64,000 bases of DNA. It comes from RYN-111 sp046723735 (GTDB lineage: Bacteria > Actinomycetota > Actinomycetes > Mycobacteriales > SCTD01). How positions within the stretch are numbered: position 1 is the first letter of the stretch; each line of letters begins with the position of its first letter. A program made the position numbers and the translations under genes. Of the stretch, positions 1-7,591 are shown piece by piece. The stretch spans positions 11,918 through 75,917 of the forward strand of contig JBKOVB010000113.1 in the NCBI GenBank assembly GCA_046723735.1, in the 5' to 3' direction. The notes under the pieces were generated by a model. It searched no databases, had not been told where the DNA came from, and worked only from the letters and a program-made list of their open reading frames with translations.

Positions 1-723
1 GTCCTCGCCGTACCGCAGGCTCTCGTCGAAGGGCGTGAGCGCAGCGACCCGGACGAGGAGCGCGGCAGTGGGGACGTAGGCCAGCGCCGTGCCCGGCCGG
101 ACGGCACCCTCGTCCGGGCCCAGGTCGAGGGGGGACCGTGGGCCACCCACGACGCGAGGCGCGACGGCCGCCACGGCAGGGTCCTCGAGGTGCCCCCGCA
201 GCGTCGCGAGCCAGCCGGGCGGCGGGACCGCGTCGCTGTCGAGGAAGGCCACGAATGGCTTGTGCAGCAAGGGGATCGCTGTGTTCCGGGCGGCGGCAGG
301 ACCGCCGTTGGGCCGGTGCACGTAGCGGGCGCTGTGCCGTTCCGCGACCGTGCGAACGGCGGCAGGGTCGTGGGAGCCGTCGTCGACGACCAGCACGTCC
401 GGGTGCGCGAGGGCGGCCAGGCACCGGTCGAGCTCGGGCGTCCGGTCGCGGACCGGGATGACGACCGTGACGTCGTGCGGTGCGACGGGGAGCGGCCGAG
501 GGTGGCTGGCACCGGCGTCGAGGAGCGTCCGCGCCAGACGGCGGGCGGCCTCGGTTCCCGCTCCCTGGCGCAGGGCGGCGACGACCGCGGGCCCACGCTC
601 GCTGAGCCGCAGCATCCGGCCCGTCGGGGTGAGCAGGGTGCGGCCGCTGTCGAGCCGGCGGGTGCGGGGGTCGAGCACCACCCGCCAGCCGGCCGGGACC
701 GGCGCGTCAGAGGGCGAGGCCAC
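1..723 (-). CDS. mftF: Mycofactocin glycosyltransferase MftF, N-terminal half (cut by window edge)
   Basis: MftF is the membrane-associated GT2 glycosyltransferase that decorates mycofactocin with glucose units. The visible 241 codons run off the left edge; the family is roughly twice this long. An N-terminal segment of about 75 residues (PAGWRVVLDPRTRR, then TPTGRMLRLSERG) precedes a GT-A fold: VTVVIPVRDRTPELDRCLAAL, VLVVDDGSHD, NGGPAAARN, and a DxD-like FLDSDAVPPPGW. The last visible residues, LRYGED, match the GED region of GT2 enzymes. The start is taken as GTG at 723, overlapping the SDR gene by 17 bp, because homologous sequence begins right after it. It is the last visible gene of the mft operon. 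Family assignment is firm; the start codon is less so. Confidence 0.9.
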   Translation of the reverse strand, partial: MASPSDAPVPAGWRVVLDPRTRRLDSGRTLLTPTGRMLRLSERGPAVVAALRQGAGTEAARRLARTLLDAGASHPRPLPVAPHDVTVVIPVRDRTPELDRCLAALAHPDVLVVDDGSHDPAAVRTVAERHSARYVHRPNGGPAAARNTAIPLLHKPFVAFLDSDAVPPPGWLATLRGHLEDPAVAAVAPRVVGGPRSPLDLGPDEGAVRPGTALAYVPTAALLVRVAALTPFDESLRYGED

Positions 724-1480
724 CGTCGACCGCGACGTCCGCACCGGTGACACCGCTGCTGTGCGGCCCGGCGAGCCACACGAGGGCCGCGGCGACCTCC
801 TCCGGCTCGAGCAACCGCTCGAGCGGCTGCTGCCGTGCGAAGTGCTCGGCGTCGGCAAGGCCGTAGAGCCGGGCGCTCTCCTCGAGCACCGGCGTGCGGG
901 TGGAGCCCGGGCTCACCGCGCTGGCCGTGACACCTGTGCCCCGCAGCTCCGCGGCGAGCCCGCGCACCAACCCGTTCACGCCGGACTTGGCGGCGCAGTA
1001 AGCCGCGAGCATCGGCAGCCCGCGGGTCGCGGCCGCGGACGAGACCGCGACGAACCGGCCCGACCGCGGTACGGGGCGGCGCAGGAGCGCGGGGATGGCG
1101 ACCCGAGCGAGCGTGATGACGCCGAGCAGGTCGACGTCGAGGACCGCCTGCAGCGCCTGCTCGTCCTGCTCCCACAGGGGGACGCCGCCGGCGACCACGC
1201 CGGCCACCGCGAGCGCGGCGTCCAGCCCGCCGAAGCGGTCCTCGGCGACCGCGACCGCCTCGCGCACGGCGGCGAGGTCGGTGGTGTCGGCCACCACCGT
1301 GGCCACCTGCGGTCCCGCCAGTGCGTCGAGCTCCTCCTTGGTGGCCAAGGGGTAGGGCAACCGTGGGTCGTCGGCGCACCGGTCGGTGGCGACCACGTCC
1401 CAGCCCTCGGCCACGAGGGCACGAACCGTGGCGGCCCCGATGCCCCGCGCGGCTCCGGTCACGAGCGCGACGCGGCTCAT
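707..1480 (-). CDS. Mycofactocin-coupled SDR oxidoreductase
   Basis: Short-chain dehydrogenase/reductase of 257 residues. The N-terminus ALVTGAARGIGAA carries the TGxxxGIG dinucleotide motif, NVAG is replaced by LAVAG, and the catalytic Y-x3-K reads YCAAK around residue 150. SDRs of this subfamily keep their nicotinamide cofactor bound and pass electrons to mycofactocin, which fits the position inside the mft operon. The ATG at 1480 overlaps the mftE stop as ATGA, so I prefer it to the ATG 9 bp upstream. The substrate cannot be told from sequence; alcohols or carveol-like compounds are usual for the group. The gene overlaps the start of mftF. Confidence 0.88.
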   Translation of the reverse strand: MSRVALVTGAARGIGAATVRALVAEGWDVVATDRCADDPRLPYPLATKEELDALAGPQVATVVADTTDLAAVREAVAVAEDRFGGLDAALAVAGVVAGGVPLWEQDEQALQAVLDVDLLGVITLARVAIPALLRRPVPRSGRFVAVSSAAATRGLPMLAAYCAAKSGVNGLVRGLAAELRGTGVTASAVSPGSTRTPVLEESARLYGLADAEHFARQQPLERLLEPEEVAAALVWLAGPHSSGVTGADVAVDGGLAL

Positions 1481-2127
1481 CCGGTCCACCCCCTCACGAA
1501 CGCCTCAAGCTCCCTGACCGCCTCGGTGAGGAGCATCTCGCCCTCGGCGGCCGTCGCGCCCGTCGCATCGCCGAGCACGCCGTTGGAGCTCACCGCGCGT
1601 ACGCCGCCCTGCCGCATCGCGGCCATGAGCTCCGCCACCGGGGCGGTGACCCCGACCGGCCGCTCCGGCCCGACCGGCCGGCCGAGCGCGAGCAGCACCG
1701 AGGTCTCGGTCCGGCCGGCGTGCGCGTCTCCGCCAAAGGACGGCCCCCAGGCGCGCACGTCACGGCCCTCGTCGCGGAGGAGCGTGACCGCCCGGCGTAC
1801 CGGGTCGACGTTGCCTCCGTGCCCGTTGAGCAGCAGAACCCTTGCTGCGTCGGCAGAACGGACGAGCTCGACGAGCACGATCCGAAGGGCCTCCTGGCCG
1901 ATCGAAAGCGTCCCAGGGAATCCGGCGTGCTCCCCGCTGGAGCCGTACGGCAGAGCGGGCGCGACCAACGTGCCGGTACGACGGGTAGCAAGCCTGTTCG
2001 CAAGCACCACCGCCACGTCGGTGTCGGTCGACAGCGGCAGGTGGGGCCCGTGCTGCTCGGTGGAGCCCAGCGGCACGACCAGCAGATCCCCTGCGACCGC
2101 GGGGGAAACCAGGTCGGCCAGCTGCAT
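1477..2127 (-). CDS. mftE: Mycofactocin peptidase MftE (creatininase family)
   Basis: MftE removes the C-terminal Val-Tyr-derived unit from the MftC-modified precursor MftA, releasing AHDP. The 216-residue protein has the creatininase-family metal site: STEQHGPHLPLSTD (E24, H26, D35), the loop NGHGGN near residue 100, and HAGRTETS further on. It lies between ETF beta (1-bp TGATG overlap) and the mycofactocin SDR (4-bp overlap), so translation is probably coupled. In most mycofactocin loci mftE follows mftD directly; here eight kilobases of flavoprotein genes separate mftC from mftE. Confidence 0.93.
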   Translation of the reverse strand: MQLADLVSPAVAGDLLVVPLGSTEQHGPHLPLSTDTDVAVVLANRLATRRTGTLVAPALPYGSSGEHAGFPGTLSIGQEALRIVLVELVRSADAARVLLLNGHGGNVDPVRRAVTLLRDEGRDVRAWGPSFGGDAHAGRTETSVLLALGRPVGPERPVGVTAPVAELMAAMRQGGVRAVSSNGVLGDATGATAAEGEMLLTEAVRELEAFVRGWTG

Positions 2128-2987
2128 CAGAGGGCCTTCCAGCCGGTACGCGCCTCGGAGAGGTAGCCGTGCTTCGCCAGGAACTCGAGCAGCACATCAG
2201 CAGCCTCGGCGGCATCCACGGGACCCACGATCATGGGCGGGTCGTGGGAGAGCAGCGCCCCGGTGAGCGCCAGCAGACGCTCGCGCGCACTACCGGTGGG
2301 CGGCGGCAGGTGGTGCGGTCGCGGTCGCGACGGGCGGGCCTGCACCACCCGTACGGCGGTCTCGGGCAGCACCGCGCGGACCACCGGGACGGGCGCCTCG
2401 GCCGCGGTGAGCGCAGCCTGCAGCCCTGCTCGGCGCAGCCGCACGCCCGCCTCGACCGAGCACACCGCCGGCAGGGGCACGCGCATGCGCTCCCTTCGGC
2501 CGTGGTCGAGGCGGCGCTCGGCGACGAGGTCCTTCCCCTGCAGCTGCAAGGAGACCAGGCCTGGTGCCTGCACCACGCCCAGCTCCTCCGCGACGAAGGC
2601 CGGAAGGGCTCCGGTCCCGCGGTCGGCAGAGCGGTCGCCGCACAGCACCAGGTCCGGGTGCTCGTCGCCGAGCGACCGGACGAGCACCTTGGCGAGCGCC
2701 CGCTCGTCGCACACGAGGTCGTCGAGGTAGGCGAGGGGGAGATCCACCCGCCGTACCTCGGCACCGAGGGCCAGCGCCTCGCGCAGGGGACTCTCGACCT
2801 CGTCGCCACCCGCGGACAGCGCCAGAACCCTTGCGTCCCAGGCCTTCGCGAGCACGAGCGCGTGCTCGAGAGCCGCCTGGTCGGCGGGCGAGAGCGCGGC
2901 GAGCCGGGCGTCACGGGTCACGACAGCGGTGAGCGGGTCCACCTGGGCACGCAGGTCGGTGGCCCGGAGCAGGACGACGACGAGCAC
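2127..2987 (-). CDS. etfB: Mycofactocin-associated electron transfer flavoprotein, beta subunit
   Basis: ETF beta binds AMP and pairs with ETF alpha to shuttle single or paired electrons between dehydrogenases and a quinone oxidoreductase. The 286-residue product, with a GTG start at 2987, has the ETF nucleotide-binding fold: LSPADQAALEHALVLAKAWDARVLALSAG at the start and DLVLCGDRSADRGTGALPAFVAEELG in the middle. The C-terminal third is longer and more divergent than in ordinary beta subunits. It lies 3 bp after fixX and overlaps mftE by 1 bp. I infer that it takes electrons from mycofactocin-linked dehydrogenases. Confidence 0.85.
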   Translation of the reverse strand: MLVVVLLRATDLRAQVDPLTAVVTRDARLAALSPADQAALEHALVLAKAWDARVLALSAGGDEVESPLREALALGAEVRRVDLPLAYLDDLVCDERALAKVLVRSLGDEHPDLVLCGDRSADRGTGALPAFVAEELGVVQAPGLVSLQLQGKDLVAERRLDHGRRERMRVPLPAVCSVEAGVRLRRAGLQAALTAAEAPVPVVRAVLPETAVRVVQARPSRPRPHHLPPPTGSARERLLALTGALLSHDPPMIVGPVDAAEAADVLLEFLAKHGYLSEARTGWKAL

Positions 2988-2990
2988 GGC

Positions 2991-3281
2991 TCAGCCCTGC
3001 CGGAAGACGACGCCGTGGCCGCCGTCGGGGTAGGTCCAGCTGATCGCACCCTCGCCGTTGCAGACCTGATAGCAGGTGCCGCACTCGAAGCACTGCTCGT
3101 AGTTGAACAGGATGCCGCCGTCGGAGGTCGGGGCGAACAGGTTCGCCGGGCAGGCGGTGACGCAGGCCTTGGTCGTGCAGGAGCGGCACACGTCGCTGTC
3201 GACCACGATGTGCGCGCGCTCGGCGACCCGGAACTCGACCGTGTCCATCCGGTCCTCGAAGGCGAGCTCGGTATAGGTCAT
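2991..3281 (-). CDS. fixX: FixX-like ferredoxin
   Basis: This small ferredoxin of 96 residues has two cysteine clusters: CRSCTTKACVTACPANLF and the second-site group CFECGTCYQVC. The layout is that of FixX and of the Fe-S domain of ETF:quinone oxidoreductase. It presumably accepts electrons from the FixC-like flavoprotein encoded just upstream and delivers them to the membrane quinone pool. The ATG at 3281 overlaps the fixC stop (ATGA); an in-frame ATG 11 codons downstream (MDTVEF) would give the usual FixX length. Confidence 0.88.
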   Translation of the reverse strand: MTYTELAFEDRMDTVEFRVAERAHIVVDSDVCRSCTTKACVTACPANLFAPTSDGGILFNYEQCFECGTCYQVCNGEGAISWTYPDGGHGVVFRQG

Positions 3282-4576
3282 CGGAACGCCCTCGCTCCCT
3301 TGGCCGCGTCGACGACCAGGTCGCGCAGCCGCACCCCGTTGCCCTTCGCGGCAGTGCGCAGCAGCCTCGACCAGGCGGGCTTCGGTGCCGGGTTGACCAC
3401 GGTGAACAGTCCCTCGACGACGTCAGCCATCAGGCCGGGGTACTGCTGCTGCACGCGAGGCGACATGACCAGGTCCGGGGCGTGCCGGAGCCGCCTGTGG
3501 TCCTGCAGCACGAACGTCTTGTGCAACGCCTTCGGGTAGGCCGCGAGCCGCTTCTTGGTGGCGTCGCCGGCCCTGGCCGCCGCCGCCGCGACCCGGCCTG
3601 CCTCGAGGCCGGACCCGATCGCGAAGTTCACGCCCTCGAGCCAGATGCCGGCGGCCAGCGTGAGGCCGGCCGCGTCGCCGGTGACCAGGAAGCCGTCCGC
3701 GTGCAGCGGTGGGATCTCGTGGTAGCCGCCCTCGGGGATCAGGTGCGCGGCGTACTCCTTGAGCTCGCCGCCGCGCACCAGCGGGGCGATCGCCGGGTGC
3801 GCCTTGAGGTCCGCCACGAGCTCCTCCGCGCGCACCTTCGCCTGCGCCAGCCCGGCGATGCTCACGACGACGCCGACCGCGACCGAGTCGCGGTTGGTGT
3901 AGACGAAGCCGCCGCCGCTGATGCCACGGGTGCAACCGAGCACCTCGATGTCGACCCCGTGGTCGCCGCTGACCCCGAACCGCTCCTCGATCACCTCCCG
4001 GGGCAGGGCCAGCACCTCCTTCACGCCGAGCGTGAGGTGCTCGCTCTGGGTGCGCGGCAGCAGCCCGAGCTCCTTGGCGCAGAAGGAGTTCACGCCATCG
4101 GCGGCGATGACGACCTGGGCGCGGAGGTCGCCTTCGGGCCGGTCGGTGCGCACGCCGACGACCTTCTCCCCGTCGCGGAGCAGGCCGGTCACGACGGTGC
4201 TCGTGACCAGGTGCGCCCCCGCCTCCACGGCCTTGCCGGCGAGCCAGCTGTCGAAGTCCGCCCGGAACGTCGTGCACCCGTTGTACGGCGGCCGACCCCA
4301 CGCCTCGGTCCGGAAGTCCACCGTCAGGGCCTGGTGCCCGGTCAGCATCATGGTCTGCCGACGCGTGACCCAGCGCTGCACCGGGAGCTCGTCCCACCAT
4401 CCGGGGAGCACGTCGTCGAGCACCCTGGGGTAGACGACTCCGCCGTACACGTTCTTGGAGCCGGGGAACGGCCCGCGCTCGACCATGACCACCTTCGCGC
4501 CGGCCCGGGCGGCCGTGAGCGCCGCGGCGGCACCCGCAGGTCCGGCGCCGACCACGACGACGTCCCAGTCGGTCAT
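3278..4576 (-). CDS. fixC: FixC-like ETF:quinone oxidoreductase flavoprotein
   Basis: This FAD-dependent dehydrogenase has 432 residues. The N-terminal dinucleotide-binding motif is VVVVGAGPAGAAAAL. The geranylgeranyl-reductase/FixC family signature follows (ERGPFPGSKNVYGG), and the FAD-binding GDAAGLTLAAG with GVNFAIGSG lies in the C-terminal third. With FixX it corresponds to the two halves of eukaryotic ETF-QO. It overlaps ETF alpha (ATGA) and fixX (ATGA), so the three probably form a stoichiometric complex. I infer a route from mycofactocin-coupled oxidoreductases through ETF to quinone. Confidence 0.88.
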   Translation of the reverse strand: MTDWDVVVVGAGPAGAAAALTAARAGAKVVMVERGPFPGSKNVYGGVVYPRVLDDVLPGWWDELPVQRWVTRRQTMMLTGHQALTVDFRTEAWGRPPYNGCTTFRADFDSWLAGKAVEAGAHLVTSTVVTGLLRDGEKVVGVRTDRPEGDLRAQVVIAADGVNSFCAKELGLLPRTQSEHLTLGVKEVLALPREVIEERFGVSGDHGVDIEVLGCTRGISGGGFVYTNRDSVAVGVVVSIAGLAQAKVRAEELVADLKAHPAIAPLVRGGELKEYAAHLIPEGGYHEIPPLHADGFLVTGDAAGLTLAAGIWLEGVNFAIGSGLEAGRVAAAAARAGDATKKRLAAYPKALHKTFVLQDHRRLRHAPDLVMSPRVQQQYPGLMADVVEGLFTVVNPAPKPAWSRLLRTAAKGNGVRLRDLVVDAAKGARAFR

Positions 4577-5544
4577 GGGTTCACCCCCAGCCGGTCGGCG
4601 AGCTCCACCAGTAGCGCGCGCGCGTCCGTGACGAGACCCAGGTCGGCCATGGCGGTCATGGGGCAGCTCGGGTCGGTGTTGACGCTGACGACGTGCCGGG
4701 GGCTGCCGAGCCCGCCGGTGTGCTGCGAGGCGCCCGCGACGCCGAAGGCGACGTAGAGCTCCGGGTCGATGCCTACGCCGGTGGTGCCGATCTGGCGGTC
4801 GTGCCCCATCCAGCCGGCGTCCGTGACGACGCGCGTGGCGCCTGCGCCGGCGCCGAGCCGGGCTGCGACCGCGGCGAGCAGCGCGAAGGTGTCCGTGGGC
4901 TCTCCGCCCCTGGCCACTAGGCCGGCTCCGCCGCCGAGGACCCGGGTCGCCTCCGCCAGGTCCATCGTCGTCGGGTCCGGCTCGAGCACCTCGAGGCGCT
5001 CCGCGTCGATGCCCGCCGGCACGTCGAGAAGGAGCTCGAAGACCTCGCCGTTGCTCGGCGGCAGCGGGCTGCGGGAGCCGGGCAGCAGCGTCACCACCAC
5101 CGGGCCGTCGCAGCGCACCTCGACGTCGAGGCGCCCGGCGAGCCGGCTGAGGACAGCGGTCACGCCCTCCTCGTCGACGCCGGCGAAGGTGGCGTTCGCG
5201 AGCAGCGGTCGGTCGAGGGCGGCCGCCAGGCGAGGGGCGAAGTCGCGCCCGTCCGGGCTGGCGGGCAGGACGAGCATGCGCACGTCCTGCAGCAGCGGCA
5301 CCAGCGCCTTCGACAGCCCGGCCGGCGCGGCCCCGACGGTCTCGGCCTGCCAGGCGCGCGGGGCGCCGAGCTCGGCGGCGGCCTGCGCCGTACCCGAGCC
5401 GAGCAGCAGCACGCGACCGCCGGCCTCGGCCGTGGCCTCGCCGGCTCCCGCGGGCAACGCTCCGTTGCGGGCGATCACAACCGCGAGGCGGCTCAGCTCG
5501 AGCGGCTCCTGGGTGGCGCCTCGATGGACGCTGGTGACCGTCAC
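4573..5544 (-). CDS. etfA: Mycofactocin-associated electron transfer flavoprotein, alpha subunit
   Basis: ETF alpha, 323 residues, carries the FAD of the ETF heterodimer. The C-terminal FAD domain is clear: VTDAGWMGHDRQIGTTGVGI, then SQHTGGLGSPRHVVSVNTDP and CPMTAMADLGLVTDA. The N-terminal domain (VVIARNGALPAGAGEATAEAG onward) is shorter and more divergent than in housekeeping ETF. In most ETF operons beta precedes alpha; here alpha comes first and beta is split off behind fixCX. A long inverted repeat sits immediately upstream of the start. Confidence 0.87.
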   Translation of the reverse strand: MTVTSVHRGATQEPLELSRLAVVIARNGALPAGAGEATAEAGGRVLLLGSGTAQAAAELGAPRAWQAETVGAAPAGLSKALVPLLQDVRMLVLPASPDGRDFAPRLAAALDRPLLANATFAGVDEEGVTAVLSRLAGRLDVEVRCDGPVVVTLLPGSRSPLPPSNGEVFELLLDVPAGIDAERLEVLEPDPTTMDLAEATRVLGGGAGLVARGGEPTDTFALLAAVAARLGAGAGATRVVTDAGWMGHDRQIGTTGVGIDPELYVAFGVAGASQHTGGLGSPRHVVSVNTDPSCPMTAMADLGLVTDARALLVELADRLGVNP

Positions 5545-5560
5545 AGGCCACCACCCTCGC

Positions 5561-5624
5561 GCCGATCATGGAGTTGTGGAACGGACGCTGAGCGTGGCGC
5601 GCGTGCCACAACTCCATGATCGGC
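5561..5624. repeat. Long inverted repeat between OYE1 and etfA
   Basis: A perfect 19-bp inverted repeat, GCCGATCATGGAGTTGTGG at 5561-5579 and its complement at 5606-5624, encloses 26 nt. Those 26 nt contain a small second palindrome (ACGCTGAGCGT). It fills most of the only sizeable gap (94 bp) inside the mft operon. It could act as an attenuator or transcript-processing hairpin, or be a REP-like mobile repeat. No T-run follows it on either strand. Confidence 0.85.
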
Positions 5625-5638
5625 AGGGAAGGGGGCGG

Positions 5639-7591
5639 TCACAGGGACACCGCCACGCGATGGCCGTCCACCACGGCGGCGTGCGCCCTGCGCGGGGCGA
5701 GGCAGTCGCCGACCCGGTGGACCGCGAACGGCGCGCCCTTGAGCTCGTGCCACAGGTGGTCGTCGGCGCGCTGCTGGCCGGCGACGACGACCCAGTCGAC
5801 CGTGCGCGTCACGTCCGTGCCGGTCGGGTGGTGCTGGAACGTGAGCGTGACCCGTCCGCCCTCCTCGCTCGCCGCCATCGGCACGACGTCGGTGAGCTGC
5901 CCGATCCCCTTGGCGTCCGCCTTCACGTTCCAGGTCTCGAGGTCGAGGGTGATGCCCAGGTCCTGACCGACGACCATGCCGGGAGTCGCGACCTCGACGG
6001 CGCAGCCGCGGTCGGCGAGCAGCTCCGCCACCGACGTGGCCGGGTGGAAGCCGAGCTCGTCGAGCACGAGGACTCGCCCCGACGGCTCGACTCGGCCCTC
6101 GAGCACGTCGCGGACGTCGACCACGCGCGCCACATCCCCTGCCCACCAGGGCTTCTGGGGCACGGCACCCGTGGCAAGCACGACGGCGTCGGGGGCCTCG
6201 TCGCGGAGCAGGTCGGCAGTCGCCTCGCACGACAGCTTCACGTCCACCCCGAGCCGCTGGGCCGCGGCGACGAGGTTGCGCGTGAGGTCGAGGAACTCGG
6301 CCCGGCTCGGCACGCTCGCTGCCGTGGGCACCTGGCCGCCCAGGCGCTCCGACCGCTCGAACAACGTCACGTGGTGCCCGCGCTCGGCCGCCGTGACGGC
6401 GGCCTGCAGCCCGCCCGGGCCGCCGCCGACGACCAGCACCCGCTGCGTCCGCCGGCGCGGCTCGGGGAGCAGCACCGACTCCCGGCCGGTGCGCGGGTTC
6501 TCGATGCAGCCAAGCCAGCGGTTCAGCCCCATCCGGCCCACGCACTCCTGGTTGCAGGACAGGCAGGTGCGGATGTCGGTCGCGGCGCCCGACCGCGCCT
6601 TGCGGACGAAGTCGGGGTCGGCGATCTGGCCTCGGACGACGCCGATCAGGTCGGCCTGTCCGGCGGCGAGCGCGCGGTCCGCCTGCACAGGGTCCTTGAA
6701 CCGCCCCACCCCGACGACCGGCAGCGACACGGCCTCGCGGATGGCGGACGGGATGAACATCGCGTAGCCCGGCGGCACCTGCATCGACGCCTCGATCATG
6801 TAGAGCGTGGCGGTCGCGACCCCGATCGAGGTGTTGATGTAGTCGACCTGGCCGGTGGCCTCGACCATCCTGGCGACCTCGACGGCCTCCTCGATCGTGG
6901 TCCCGCCCTCGATGAGCTCGTCGCCGCACAAGCGCACGCCCAGCGCCTTCTGCGGGCCCAGCACCGCGCGCACCGCGGCCACCACCTCGAGCAGCAGCCG
7001 GGCCCGGTTGGCCAGCGGGCCGCCGTACTGGTCGGTGCGGGCGTTCGTGGCGGGGCTCAGGAAGCCGCGCACGATGGACGAGTGCGAGCACTGCAGCTCC
7101 ACGCCGTCGAACCCGCCCGCCATGCAGTGCTCCGCCACCTGCGCGTAGCCCTCGACGACCGAGCGGATCTCGTGCAGCTCCAAGGCCTTCGGCACCTCGC
7201 GGAACAGCGGGTCCGGGATCGGGCTCGGCCCCCAGACGGGCAGTCGGGAGAACATCGACGAGGCCTGCCCGCCGTTGTGGTTCAGCTGTGCCAGCACCGG
7301 TACGCCGTGCGCGTGCACGGCCTCGGTGATGCGGCGGTATCCGGGAATCACCCGCGAGTCGAAGCCGTGGATGAGCTTCTCGTAGGGCCAGTCCGTGACG
7401 TGGGTCGAGTGCTCCTCGGTGATGATCAGCCCGGCGCCCCCGGCGGCCCTGGCCGCGTAGTACGCGGCGTGCTGCGTGGACGGCAGCCCGTCCTGGGCGT
7501 AGTTGGTGAGGTGCGCGCTGAAGACGATTCGGTTGCGAAGGGTCAGGGGTCCCAGCCGCAGCGGCGAGAAGAGATGCTTGTAGCGGCTCAT
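5639..7591 (-). CDS. Mycofactocin-system FadH/OYE-family oxidoreductase 1
   Basis: This 650-residue enzyme has the 2,4-dienoyl-CoA-reductase layout. An N-terminal Old Yellow Enzyme barrel with FMN opens with LFSPLRLGPLTLRNRIVFSAH and has His170 in CSHSSIVRGFLSP. A [4Fe-4S] motif follows, CLSCNQEC then GCIENP (C-x2-C-x3-C-x11-C). A C-terminal NAD(P)/FAD domain has VLVVGGGPGGLQAAV. Such OYEs are known to occur in mycofactocin loci, but their substrate is not established. It overlaps its paralogue by an ATGA. Confidence 0.9.
   Translation of the reverse strand: MSRYKHLFSPLRLGPLTLRNRIVFSAHLTNYAQDGLPSTQHAAYYAARAAGGAGLIITEEHSTHVTDWPYEKLIHGFDSRVIPGYRRITEAVHAHGVPVLAQLNHNGGQASSMFSRLPVWGPSPIPDPLFREVPKALELHEIRSVVEGYAQVAEHCMAGGFDGVELQCSHSSIVRGFLSPATNARTDQYGGPLANRARLLLEVVAAVRAVLGPQKALGVRLCGDELIEGGTTIEEAVEVARMVEATGQVDYINTSIGVATATLYMIEASMQVPPGYAMFIPSAIREAVSLPVVGVGRFKDPVQADRALAAGQADLIGVVRGQIADPDFVRKARSGAATDIRTCLSCNQECVGRMGLNRWLGCIENPRTGRESVLLPEPRRRTQRVLVVGGGPGGLQAAVTAAERGHHVTLFERSERLGGQVPTAASVPSRAEFLDLTRNLVAAAQRLGVDVKLSCEATADLLRDEAPDAVVLATGAVPQKPWWAGDVARVVDVRDVLEGRVEPSGRVLVLDELGFHPATSVAELLADRGCAVEVATPGMVVGQDLGITLDLETWNVKADAKGIGQLTDVVPMAASEEGGRVTLTFQHHPTGTDVTRTVDWVVVAGQQRADDHLWHELKGAPFAVHRVGDCLAPRRAHAAVVDGHRVAVSL

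Noticed and set aside
350..2266. Long open frame on the plus strand over the mft genes
   Set aside because: It lies antisense to recognised SDR, MftE and ETF genes and has no recognisable domain; such frames are common in DNA of this GC content.
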